A stretch of DNA of 18,739 nucleotides from Flavobacterium sp. UBA807 (lineage in GTDB: Bacteria; Bacteroidota; Bacteroidia; Flavobacteriales; Flavobacteriaceae). The DNA lies in assembly GCA_002296885.1 (NCBI GenBank), contig DBIH01000115.1, forward strand, positions 1 to 18,739, in the 5' to 3' direction. Below, one piece after another: positions 9,601-15,919 of the stretch. Both the position numbers and the translations under genes were made by a program. A model generated the notes under the pieces. The model ran no database searches. It saw only the letters and a list, made by a program, of their open reading frames with translations, and was not told the DNA's origin. Position 1 is the stretch's first letter. Every line of letters begins with the position of its first letter.

Positions 9601-9758
9601 GTGGTGCTGTTTTGCGCACCTTGAACAATTACATTTACTCCCGGTAGCGGTTGATTTGATTTGCTATCAAGAACAACTCCGCTTAAAGTGCTTTGAGCCA
9701 GCACACTAATCGGCAATAACAGGAATAAAAATAACAACTTTTTGTAAATTGTTTTCAT
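6672..9758 (-). CDS. susC: SusC-like TonB-dependent outer-membrane maltooligosaccharide transporter
   Basis: 1028 residues, normal SusC length. Signal peptide 1-21 (ends SVLAQ). Residues about 24-98 are the carboxypeptidase-regulatory-like N-terminal domain (GVVLDSKSNQPLPGVNVIVQG). A TonB-box-like segment QLQEVVVQVGYG is at 101-112, followed by the plug at about 115-240, which carries LLAGKVAGVRI, PNIRIRGGASLSASNNPLIV and the family motif SVLKDASATAIYGSRASNGV. The rest is the 22-strand barrel, ending in the aromatic F of TFGMSLDF. It imports starch fragments through the outer membrane using TonB-ExbBD energy, with SusD as its lid. It is the first gene of a minus-strand operon; a LacI-type palindrome lies 108 bases before its ATG. 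The substrate is inferred from the neighbouring GH13, GH31, GH65 and SusE-like genes. Confidence 0.95.
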   Translation of the reverse strand: MKTIYKKLLFLFLLLPISVLAQSTLSGVVLDSKSNQPLPGVNVIVQGAQNSTTTDFDGKFQLGGLKSGDKVAFSFIGYDSQILNFSGQKSVSISMNESANQLQEVVVQVGYGTVKKKDATGSVTTVTAKDFNKGAIVSADQLLAGKVAGVRITNNGGQPDAAPNIRIRGGASLSASNNPLIVIDGIPIDSNSPAGVSNPLNLINPNDIESFSVLKDASATAIYGSRASNGVIIITTKKGSSDGIKFNYSANFTGGKVGRKIKVMDSSTFVKFIEEYHPTYTNLLGVDDPTTSATDDLSTPQVEGRIISNTDWQDQIFRNSFSTDHTFSARTNIFGNTPFRASLGYNKTEGLVKTNDYQRITMSLKLTPTYWNNHLKVDFNAKGVSSKKNNIDEGGALGSAVYMDPTKPVYDDSPDNRFGGYYQNTRLNGGRYILDGSWNPLAVLEQRYRPERVYRFLGNVEFDYKVHFLPDLHFVNNIGLDASRAVIEERYSDNSIATYRFNQGTDPNSNYVFNPGRNYYEAQRITNNTWDSYLLYTKNLSGFIKKFDLQGGYSYQNFKNDGHKDLYQYNNDTGIRELVVNSANPNNRYFNVLNLQSFFGRTYIDFAGKYLLTVSFRADGSSLFRKDKRWGYFPAAAVAWKLKEESFLKNVSAVNDAKIRIGYGKTGQQNITDAVGFYPSTPLFAVGSSSSQYLNGTNLYSAIAFNPDLTWEKTDTYNLGIDLDLFKNSFISGSFDIYKRKTTDLLAKVALPPGQGLSDSFIKNVGSTESKGFELNLNIKPLKTDNASLEFTSNLAYNYAKVTDLKDVTQITAYESNIGVQTGVYLARHAVGFQPYSAWVFQQLYNADGSPIVGAYVDRNGDGQITNDDRYFKALRPNWTFGFGINFNYKNWDLSSNFRGQFGGQAYNQRKAALGWTDEVLPVNTNTLSNALNFYTGQADPLFQNIQGNTPLSDYYLEDATFLRCENIVLGYKFPKFIKSSSLRLYAALNNPFIITKYKGQDPENFNAIDNNFYPRPKQYTFGMSLDF

Positions 9759-9795
9759 ACATTTTGTTTAGGTTAAAAAATAATTTTGTGCTTGT

Positions 9796-9809
9796 ACTTT
9801 TACTTCGAA
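9796..9809 (+). promoter_or_regulatory. 14-bp motif shared with the MFS-gene leader (copy 1)
   Basis: ACTTTTACTTCGAA occurs here and again, identically, at 11120-11133. This copy lies 38-51 bases before the susC start, close to the expected susC transcription start and in the opposite orientation to susC. Two exact copies in two short control regions of the same pathway suggest a common regulatory site, but no binding protein is known to me. Confidence 0.35.
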
Positions 9810-9812
9810 TGT

Positions 9813-9843
9813 TAAATTTATGTAAAAATTCCAACCTACATAA
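9813..9843 (-). promoter_or_regulatory. Candidate susC promoter
   Basis: On the minus strand TTA (9843-9841) and TAAATTTA (9820-9813) are 20 bases apart, a one-mismatch version of each half of the Bacteroidota pattern TTG and TAnnTTTG. It would give a leader of about 50 bases. The -33 half is weak, as expected for a promoter that needs an activator. Assigned by eye. Confidence 0.35.
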
Positions 9844-9865
9844 TAAACAGCTGTTAAATGTCACT

Positions 9866-9879
9866 CGAAAACGTTTTCG
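9866..9879. promoter_or_regulatory. LacI-family operator, perfect 14-bp palindrome
   Basis: CGAAAACGTTTTCG is fully self-complementary with a central CG step, the architecture of LacI/GalR-family operators. It lies in the divergent region, 108 bases before susC and 102 bases before the lacI-type gene, so it is well placed to control both. A related site with one intact half (CGTTTTCG) precedes the MFS gene. Binding by the adjacent regulator is inferred. Confidence 0.75.
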
Positions 9880-9921
9880 TGTTGAAAACTTTTTGTACTT
9901 TATAATTAATTAAGACTAAAA

Positions 9922-9952
9922 TTGAAGAAATAAAAAATATCGTATATCTTTA
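9922..9952 (+). promoter_or_regulatory. Candidate promoter of the LacI-family regulator gene
   Basis: TTG (9922-9924), 20 bases, then TATCTTTA (9945-9952) fits the Bacteroidota pattern TTG, 17-23 bases, TAnnTTTG with one mismatch. It lies about 30 bases before the ATG and downstream of the palindromic operator. Confidence 0.45.
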
Positions 9953-9981
9953 TTCTGAAAATAGTATTTATCAAATTCATA

Positions 9982-11010
9982 ATGATGAGAAGAAAGATTA
10001 CTTTAAAACAAATTGCCCGAGAGCTGGACGTATCAATATCTACCGTCTCAAAATCATTAAGGAACAGCCTGGAAATAAGTGAGGATACAAGGCAAAAAGT
10101 TCAGGCTTTTGCAAAATTATACAACTACAAGCCCAACAATATTGCCCTTAGTTTAAAAAACAAAAAAACCAAGACAATTTGTATTATTATTCCTGAAATT
10201 ATTCATCATTTTTTTGCAACAGTTATCAGCGGTGTCGAACAGGTTGCCAACGAAAACGGATACAATGTACTCGTTTGTCTTTCTGATGAATCATTCGACA
10301 AAGAAGTCATTAACATGGAAATGCTGGCTAACGGAAGCATCGACGGTTTTATCATGTCGCTTTCAAAAGAAACGCAACAAAAGAAAGATTTTCATCATAT
10401 TGTTGAAGTTATTAATCAGGGAATGCCGGTCGTAATGTTTGACAGGGTTACCAACGATATTTTGTGTGACAAAGTGATCATTGATGATAGCCTCGCTGCA
10501 TTTGATGCGACTCAGTTCCTTATCGACAAAGGGTTTACGAAAATTGCTTTAATAACAACTGTTGATTATGTGAGCGTAGGAAAACTAAGAACTGAAGGCT
10601 ATATAAGAGCATTAAAAACTAACGATATAAAAATTAACGAAGAGCTAATCCTAAAAATAGAGGATATCGAAAACTTTGAAGAATCTATCGAAAATCTGCT
10701 GCTCAATAATGATTTGGAAGCTATTTTCGCAGTAAATGAGATTTTTGCGGTAACAGCCATAAAATTGGCACGAAAGCATAACATCAAAGTCCCTGAAGAA
10801 CTTTCAATTATTGGTTTTACTGACGGCATAATTTCTAAATATTCAACTCCAAGCATTTCAACCGTGAGTCAAAACGGAATAAAAATGGGCGGGAAAGCGG
10901 CCAAAATGCTTATCGAGAGATTAGAATTAGAAGACGAGGAACATCAGGACGAACAATACAGCACCGAAGTTATCGAAACCGAATTGGTAGAAAGAGAATC
11001 GACTATCTAG
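9982..11010 (+). CDS. LacI-family transcriptional regulator of the starch/maltose locus
   Basis: 342 residues, normal for LacI/GalR proteins. The DNA-binding domain is at about 5-50 (KITLKQIARELDVSISTVSK, with the IxxStVSksL recognition-helix pattern). The hinge helix PNNIALSLKN is at 51-60; Leu58 aligns with the minor-groove-inserting Leu56 of E. coli LacI. Residues about 63-335 are a periplasmic-binding-protein-like sugar sensor (PEIIHHFFATVISGVEQVA, FDRVTND, GFTDGIISKYSTPSISTV). It sits between the susC operon and the MFS/phosphorylase operon, and LacI-type operators lie before both, so both are likely targets, probably with maltose or a derivative as effector. It stands where Bacteroides has SusR. 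ATGs at 9982 and 9985 are adjacent; MRRKITLK from 9985 is the more usual family start. Whether it represses or activates is open. Confidence 0.93.
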   Translation: MMRRKITLKQIARELDVSISTVSKSLRNSLEISEDTRQKVQAFAKLYNYKPNNIALSLKNKKTKTICIIIPEIIHHFFATVISGVEQVANENGYNVLVCLSDESFDKEVINMEMLANGSIDGFIMSLSKETQQKKDFHHIVEVINQGMPVVMFDRVTNDILCDKVIIDDSLAAFDATQFLIDKGFTKIALITTVDYVSVGKLRTEGYIRALKTNDIKINEELILKIEDIENFEESIENLLLNNDLEAIFAVNEIFAVTAIKLARKHNIKVPEELSIIGFTDGIISKYSTPSISTVSQNGIKMGGKAAKMLIERLELEDEEHQDEQYSTEVIETELVERESTI

Positions 11011-11022
11011 TTTTTATCAACA

Positions 11023-11036
11023 AAAAAACGTTTTCG
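11023..11036. promoter_or_regulatory. Degenerate LacI-type operator before the MFS gene
   Basis: The sequence AAAAAACGTTTTCG keeps the right half-site CGTTTTCG and the central CG of the 9866-9879 palindrome, but its left half has A instead of C and G at two positions. It lies 12 bases after the regulator gene stop and about 56 bases before the best -7 box of the MFS operon. A short separate palindrome, AAGCGCTT, follows at 11042-11049. Confidence 0.55.
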
Positions 11037-11091
11037 TAATTAAGCGCTTGCTTTTTTTTTATTTAAAACGGGCATTTTTTAAATTCTTTGT

Positions 11092-11099
11092 TATCTTTA
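11092..11099 (+). promoter_or_regulatory. Candidate -7 box of the MFS/pgmB/maltose phosphorylase operon
   Basis: TATCTTTA, followed by CCGC, is a one-mismatch TAnnTTTG box, identical to the one before the lacI-type gene. No TTG lies 17-23 bases upstream (that stretch is AAAACGGGCAT-like), so the promoter may depend on an activator. It predicts a leader of about 90 bases. Confidence 0.4.
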
Positions 11100-11105
11100 C
11101 CGCAA

Positions 11106-11194
11106 TTATCAAAGCTTAGACTTTTACTTCGAAAACAAAAAAAGTTTTGATAAGCACATCGCTTATCGTATTATAAATCATTAAATTACGATAA
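11106..11194 (+). promoter_or_regulatory. MFS-gene leader with mutually exclusive pairings
   Basis: Three inverted repeats overlap. TTATCAAAGCTT (11106-11117) pairs with 11142-11153 over 12 contiguous pairs with one G-T. GATAAGC (11149-11155) pairs with GCTTATC (11161-11167). TTATCGTA (11163-11170) pairs with TACGATAA (11187-11194), which runs into the start codon. Adjacent pairings cannot form together, so the leader could switch between an exposed and a covered start codon. Structure read by eye; no known riboswitch class recognised. Confidence 0.35.
11120..11133 (+). promoter_or_regulatory. 14-bp motif shared with the susC promoter region (copy 2)
   Basis: Exact second copy of the 9796-9809 sequence. 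Here it lies in the loop of the first leader pairing, 61 bases before the MFS start and in the sense direction. It contains the palindromic core TTCGAA. Confidence 0.35.
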
Positions 11195-12729
11195 TGGAAA
11201 AGCGTAAATTAGGTTTCTGGGAAATCTGGAATATGAGTTTCGGTTTCTTGGGGATACAGTTTGGTTTTGCTTTGCAGAACGCAAACACTTCACGAATTTT
11301 TGATACCCTCGGTGCCGAAGTTGATAAAATTGGACTTTATTGGTTAGCTGCTCCGTTAACAGGTCTCATCATTCAACCTATTGTTGGTTATTTCTCAGAC
11401 AGGACTTGGACAAAACTAGGCAGAAGACGTCCGTATTTTTTGGCAGGTGCCATTTTATCTTCTTTAGCGTTAATCTGTATGCCAAACTCACCCACCTTAT
11501 GGATAGCTATCGGCACACTTTGGATAATGGATTCATCAATCAATATCTCGATGGAACCTTTCCGCGCTTTTGTAGGTGACAACCTTTCCGAAAAGCAAAG
11601 AACCCTTGGTTTTGCGATGCAAAGTTTCTTCATCGGTCTTGGTGCTGTTGTAGGTTCTGCGCTTCCTTACGTTTTTACCAATTGGCTCAACATTGAAAAT
11701 ACCGCGCCGGAAGGAGTAATCCCCCCTTCGGTAAAATGGTCGTTTTATGTGGGTGGAATTGTATTCCTTTTGGCCGTAATCTGGACAGTTGCAAAATCTA
11801 AAGAGTATTCTCCTGAGGAGCTTGAGGCTTTTGAAAATGCAAAAAAAGGCTCTTCAAAATCATCGGATAAGGAAGATCATCCAGAAGTAGGCTGTACCGA
11901 AAAAAGACAGCTCAGGATTGGTTTGCTTTTGGCTGCAATTGGAGCATCGCTTTCGTATCTTGTTTACGACATCAACTCCAACAGCAAAAACAGTCATAAA
12001 GAATTGTATATTCTTTCGGTAGGAATTCTTGTGGCAGGAGTCTTGTTCGCTTTGGTTTCCCAATTACGAAAAAATAATGTCCGAAACGGTTTTACCATTA
12101 TTGTAACCGATTTATTGAATATGCCAAAAACTATGAAACAACTGGCATGGGTTCAGTTTTTCTCATGGTTTGCCTTATTTGCCATGTGGATTTACACAAC
12201 CAATGCCGTTACGGGGCATGTTTTCGGAACTACTGATGCAAAATCAAAACTTTACAACGATGCAGCCGACTGGGTTTCGGTGATGTTTACCGTTTATAAT
12301 GGTGTCGCCGCTGCTGTTGCATTTCTATTACCGGTTTTGGCCAAAAGAACAAGTAATAAATTCACTCACATGCTGGCTTTGGTTGCCGGTGGTTTGGGAT
12401 TGATTTCTATTTACTTCCTTTCGGACAAAGTCGGATTATTATTGGCTATGGTTGGTGTTGGAATTGCCTGGGCTAGCATTCTTTCAATTCCATACGCTAT
12501 GCTTTCGGGCGCTCTGCCTTCAAGCAAAATGGGTTATTATATGGGTGTTTTCAATTTCTTTATTGTAATACCACAAATAGTAGCCGGAACGATTTTAGGT
12601 TTCCTGGTGAACACGTTTTTCAATAATGAACCTATTTATGCCCTAATTATTGGTGGCCTTTCTATGATCTTAGCAGGATTGCTGACATTGACTGTTTCCA
12701 CAAACAAAAAGATTGATATTAATGAATAA
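11194..12729 (+). CDS. MFS maltose/alpha-glucoside transporter, inner membrane
   Basis: 511 residues with about 12 hydrophobic segments and a charged central loop at about 205-240 (containing KKGSSKSSDKEDHPE). The loop after helix 2 carries DRTWTKLGRRRP (69-80), the signature of the SLC45/GPH-like sugar-cation symporters, which include bacterial maltose and sucrose carriers. The N-terminal segment FWEIWNMSFGFLGIQFGFAL is typical of this group in Bacteroidota and Proteobacteria starch loci. The following two genes act on cytoplasmic maltose, so maltose, possibly with short maltodextrins, is the likely cargo, moved from periplasm to cytoplasm. It is the first gene of its operon; its last 8 bases overlap pgmB. 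The start codon lies at the 3-prime side of a potential hairpin, which could affect its translation. Confidence 0.9.
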   Translation: MEKRKLGFWEIWNMSFGFLGIQFGFALQNANTSRIFDTLGAEVDKIGLYWLAAPLTGLIIQPIVGYFSDRTWTKLGRRRPYFLAGAILSSLALICMPNSPTLWIAIGTLWIMDSSINISMEPFRAFVGDNLSEKQRTLGFAMQSFFIGLGAVVGSALPYVFTNWLNIENTAPEGVIPPSVKWSFYVGGIVFLLAVIWTVAKSKEYSPEELEAFENAKKGSSKSSDKEDHPEVGCTEKRQLRIGLLLAAIGASLSYLVYDINSNSKNSHKELYILSVGILVAGVLFALVSQLRKNNVRNGFTIIVTDLLNMPKTMKQLAWVQFFSWFALFAMWIYTTNAVTGHVFGTTDAKSKLYNDAADWVSVMFTVYNGVAAAVAFLLPVLAKRTSNKFTHMLALVAGGLGLISIYFLSDKVGLLLAMVGVGIAWASILSIPYAMLSGALPSSKMGYYMGVFNFFIVIPQIVAGTILGFLVNTFFNNEPIYALIIGGLSMILAGLLTLTVSTNKKIDINE

Positions 12730-13384
12730 AAAAGCATTCATCTTCGACTTAGATGGCGTTATTGTTGACACCGCTAAATATCATTTTTTAGCATGGCAGA
12801 AAATAGCTGACGATTTAGGGGTCGAATTTACACCAGAACACAACGAAGAATTAAAAGGAGTCAGCCGTATCCGTTCTTTGGAAATCATTCTCAAGCTTGG
12901 AAATATTCAGGCTTCGGAAGAAAACAAAAACAAATGGCTTAAACAAAAAAATGAAGATTACCTCTCTTATATTGAACACATGGATGAAAGTGAACTTCTC
13001 CCGGGTGTTATGAATATCTTAGAGTTTATTAAAGAAAAACAACAACTGATTGCCTTAGGCTCGGCAAGTAAAAATGCCCGCCTTATCCTGGAAAAGGTAA
13101 AGATTTTGCATTTATTCGATGCCATTGTAGATGGAAATGATGTGACCAATGCAAAACCCGACCCAGAAGTTTTCGTAAGGGGTGCACGATTATTAAACGT
13201 AAGCAACGAAAACTCTATGGTCTTTGAAGATGCAGTAGCCGGAATACAGGCTGCAAACATTGCCAACATGACCAGTATTGGCATTGGTGATGCAAAAATT
13301 CTGCATGAAGCAAAATACAATTTTAAAGATTTTACCTTTATGGATACTTCGTTTATCGAAGCTTTCATAAATAAAATTGAATGA
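12722..13384 (+). CDS. pgmB: Beta-phosphoglucomutase (HAD superfamily)
   Basis: 220 residues from the ATG at 12722, which overlaps the MFS stop by 8 bases; a reading from a TTG at 12713 would add only three residues and is not needed. It interconverts beta-D-glucose 1-phosphate and glucose 6-phosphate in the cytoplasm. HAD motif I is FDLDGV with nucleophile Asp9 and acid/base Asp11. His21, Lys45 and Arg49 of the cap (KGVSRIRSLE), Ser114 in GSAS, Lys145 in KPDPEVF, and Glu169-Asp170 in FEDAVAGIQAA match the Lactococcus lactis enzyme closely, even in numbering. Both neighbours fit: the upstream carrier supplies maltose and the downstream maltose phosphorylase produces beta-glucose 1-phosphate, its substrate. 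The phosphorylase gene starts 15 bases after its stop. Confidence 0.95.
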   Translation: MNKKAFIFDLDGVIVDTAKYHFLAWQKIADDLGVEFTPEHNEELKGVSRIRSLEIILKLGNIQASEENKNKWLKQKNEDYLSYIEHMDESELLPGVMNILEFIKEKQQLIALGSASKNARLILEKVKILHLFDAIVDGNDVTNAKPDPEVFVRGARLLNVSNENSMVFEDAVAGIQAANIANMTSIGIGDAKILHEAKYNFKDFTFMDTSFIEAFINKIE

Positions 13385-13399
13385 TAAAAGGAAAATAAA

Positions 13400-15703
13400 A
13401 TGAATCAAGATTATATCAAGCCAGACAACTGGTCAATCATAGAAGAAGGTTTCGACTTAGAACAAGTCAAATCTTCTGAAAGTCTTTTCAGTATTGGAAA
13501 CGGAGCTATGGGTCAGCGCGCCAATTTTGAAGAAAAATATTCGGGAGAAACTTTCCAGGGAAGTTATATTGCCGGAATCTATTATCCTGATAAAACCAAA
13601 GTGGGCTGGTGGAAAAATGGTTATCCTGAATATTTCGCCAAAGTACTGAACGCACCAAACTGGATTGGAATAGACATCGAAATTAATGGTGAAAGCCTTG
13701 ATTTGGCTTCGTGCAAAGAAGTGAAAAACTTCCGCCGCGAGCTTAATATGAAAGAAGGTTTATACAATCGTTCCTTTGAAGCTACTTTGCAAAACGGAAC
13801 ACAGGTTTCTGTAAACGTTCGTCGTTTTCTTTCCCTGGATTTGGATGAAGTTGGGGTAATCAATTATGAAATTACACCATTGAACAATGAAGCTAAAATA
13901 ATTTTCAAGCCTTATGTTGACGCCGGAGTTCATAACGAAGATGCCAACTGGGAAGAAAAATTCTGGCAGCCTTTAGATGTTAAAAATTCAGGAAACGAAG
14001 CTTTTGTTACGGCAAGAACATTCAAAACTCATTTTACGGCTACGACGTTCATGCAAAACAGCATTTTGCTGAATGGAACAAATCAGAATGCTTCTCCATC
14101 AAATGTTGAAACATCTAAAGAAAAAATTCAATTTACTTATGAAGTAAATGCTGCTAAAGGTCAAACAGCTTGTATCCAAAAACTGGGTGGTTATACCGTT
14201 TCAATGAATCATGAGAACACCCAAAATGCGGCGCAAAACGCCATAGCAAAAGCTTTGGCGATTGGTTATAATCAATTGTTGAAAGGTCAGATTGATGCCT
14301 GGGCAAAAATCTGGGAAATGAGCGACATCACTATCGAAGGTGACGTAAAAGCACAACAGGGAATCCGTTTCAACATTTTCCATTTAAATCAAACCTACTT
14401 AGGAAAAGATTCGCGTTTGAATATTGGTCCAAAAGGATTTACCGGAGAGAAATATGGCGGTTCAACGTATTGGGATACCGAAGCGTATTGCATTCCTTTT
14501 TATATGGCAACCAAAGACCAGAATGTGGCGCGAAACCTTTTGGCTTACCGTTACAATCAATTGGACAAAGCAATTGAGAATGCCGGAAAACTTGGATTCA
14601 AAAATGGTGCAGCTTTATACCCAATGGTAACAATGAATGGCGAAGAATGCCACAACGAATGGGAAATCACCTTTGAGGAAATTCATCGAAATGGTGCAAT
14701 TGCCTTCGCGATTTTCAATTACTACAGATATACCGGAGATTACTCATACATTCCTGAAAAAGGTTTGGAAGTATTAATTGGAATTGCACGTTTCTGGCAT
14801 CAAAGAGCTACGTTCTCAACGTACAGAAATCAATATGTAATTCTTGGAGTTACAGGCCCTAATGAATACGAGAATAATGTCAACAATAATTTCTACACCA
14901 ATTATTTGGCCAAATGGTGTATCGATTATACTGTTGAACAAATTAACCGTGTAGAAAAAGAATACAGCTCTGATTTTACCCGAATCATGAGCAAAGTCAA
15001 ATTGGATGCCGCTGAAATCAGCCACTGGAAAAAGGTTGCTGATCATATGTACTTCCCGTTTTCAGAAGAACACGATGTGTATCTTCAGCAGGATGGTTTC
15101 TTAGATAAAGAACTGGTAAAAGTTCATGACTTAGATAAATCGCAACGTCCAATCAACCAAAAATGGTCATGGGACCGAATCCTGCGTTCGCCTTATATAA
15201 AACAAGCGGATACTTTACAAGGATTCTATTTCTTTGAAGATCATTTCAGCAAAGAGCAATTGGAAAAACATTTCGACTTCTATGAACCTTTTACTGTTCA
15301 CGAAAGTTCGCTTTCGCCTTGCGTACACTCGATTCAGGCAGCAGTATTAGGCCGAATGGAACAGGCATATACGTTCTATTTAAGAACTTCTCGTTTGGAT
15401 TTGGATGATTACAACAAAGAAGTTGAAGAAGGTTTGCACATTACTTCAATGGCAGGAACCTGGATGAGTATTGTTGAAGGTTTTGGTGGAATGCGTGTGA
15501 AAAATGACGCTCTGCATTTCGAACCACGAATCCCAAAAGAATGGGACGGTTATTCATTTAAAATCAATTTCAGACACCAGATACTAAAAGTTTCCGTTCA
15601 CCAAAACGAAACGAAGTTTGTGCTTGAAGGCGACAGCCCGATTACCGTTTATGTAAACGGAAATGCTGTTTCTGTCGAGCCAAATAGTTTGGTAACAGTT
15701 TAA
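13400..15703 (+). CDS. Maltose phosphorylase, GH65
   Basis: 767 residues, close to the 750-770 usual for GH65 phosphorylases, with no signal peptide. It splits maltose with phosphate, inverting the anomeric centre, into glucose and beta-D-glucose 1-phosphate. An N-terminal beta-sandwich spans about 10-265, then a linker and an (alpha/alpha)6 barrel at about 310-690, and a small C-terminal beta domain. The catalytic acid is Glu489 in GPNEYENNVNNNFYTN. The phosphate-site segments are KQADTLQGFYFF (601-612) and TVHESSLSPCVHS (632-644). The segment HNEWEITFEEIHRNGA (418-433) is as in characterised maltose phosphorylases rather than trehalose or kojibiose ones, as far as I recall. It follows pgmB by 15 bases with a good AAAAGGAAAATAAA ribosome-site region. 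A strong terminator follows, ending this operon. Confidence 0.93.
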   Translation: MNQDYIKPDNWSIIEEGFDLEQVKSSESLFSIGNGAMGQRANFEEKYSGETFQGSYIAGIYYPDKTKVGWWKNGYPEYFAKVLNAPNWIGIDIEINGESLDLASCKEVKNFRRELNMKEGLYNRSFEATLQNGTQVSVNVRRFLSLDLDEVGVINYEITPLNNEAKIIFKPYVDAGVHNEDANWEEKFWQPLDVKNSGNEAFVTARTFKTHFTATTFMQNSILLNGTNQNASPSNVETSKEKIQFTYEVNAAKGQTACIQKLGGYTVSMNHENTQNAAQNAIAKALAIGYNQLLKGQIDAWAKIWEMSDITIEGDVKAQQGIRFNIFHLNQTYLGKDSRLNIGPKGFTGEKYGGSTYWDTEAYCIPFYMATKDQNVARNLLAYRYNQLDKAIENAGKLGFKNGAALYPMVTMNGEECHNEWEITFEEIHRNGAIAFAIFNYYRYTGDYSYIPEKGLEVLIGIARFWHQRATFSTYRNQYVILGVTGPNEYENNVNNNFYTNYLAKWCIDYTVEQINRVEKEYSSDFTRIMSKVKLDAAEISHWKKVADHMYFPFSEEHDVYLQQDGFLDKELVKVHDLDKSQRPINQKWSWDRILRSPYIKQADTLQGFYFFEDHFSKEQLEKHFDFYEPFTVHESSLSPCVHSIQAAVLGRMEQAYTFYLRTSRLDLDDYNKEVEEGLHITSMAGTWMSIVEGFGGMRVKNDALHFEPRIPKEWDGYSFKINFRHQILKVSVHQNETKFVLEGDSPITVYVNGNAVSVEPNSLVTV

Positions 15704-15716
15704 AAAAGTATAATCC

Positions 15717-15750
15717 AAACCCTTTCGGAACAATTCTGAAAGGGTTTTTT
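15717..15750 (+). terminator. Intrinsic terminator after maltose phosphorylase
   Basis: AAACCCTTTC pairs with GAAAGGGTTT, extended inward by G-T and GAA/TTC pairs to a 14-bp stem with a CAA loop, followed by six T. It begins 13 bases after the stop codon and separates the phosphorylase operon from the SusA-like gene, which therefore probably has its own promoter or depends on read-through. Confidence 0.92.
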
Positions 15751-15764
15751 ATTTTAATATTATC

Positions 15765-15880
15765 CGTCAGTTCGAGTGTTTTTTATGAAATGCAATGGAA
15801 TAAAAAATGTATCGAGAACCGTAGTTTGCAGAAAGCTTCTCGATACATTTTTGGCTTTGCCAAAAACACTCGAAGTGACG
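15765..15880. repeat. Nested inverted-repeat element, 116 bp, non-coding
   Basis: The outer arms at 15765-15783 and 15862-15880 match in 18 of 19 positions (CGTCAGTTCGAGTG against the complement of CACTCGAAGTGACG). The inner arms at 15803-15818 and 15837-15852 are a perfect 16-bp match (AAAAATGTATCGAGAA) around an 18-base loop. The two hairpins can fold as one long cruciform. The TTCGAGTG...TATCGAGAA...CACTCGAAGTGAC pattern resembles dispersed intergenic repeats I have met in Flavobacterium genomes, so this is probably a MITE- or REP-like element. It contains no gene; an open frame through it joins the downstream enzyme but is not coding. Confidence 0.85.
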
Positions 15881-15919
15881 ATAGACAATATAAGCAACTC
15901 TAAAACCATCAAATCACCA

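Noticed and set aside
9846..9855. Palindrome AACAGCTGTT near the susC -33 region as a second operator
   Set aside because: Only 10 bp, no second copy before the MFS gene, and it includes the common CAGCTG core; not enough to call a site.
9792..9901. Direct repeat TTGTACTTT at 9792-9800 and 9893-9901
   Set aside because: Nine bases in AT-rich DNA, about 100 bp apart; weak evidence on its own, although it flanks the operator.
11042..11075. Terminator for the LacI-type gene around AAGCGCTT and the following T-run
   Set aside because: The T-run is present but AAGCGCTT is a self-palindrome without a loop, and no stable stem precedes the run.
12967..13368. 133-residue minus-strand open frame
   Set aside because: It is antisense to pgmB, whose catalytic residues are all intact; no start signal or domain supports it.
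15765..15880. CRISPR array or phage attachment site
   Set aside because: There is one nested inverted repeat, no spaced direct repeats, and no cas, integrase or tRNA gene in the window.
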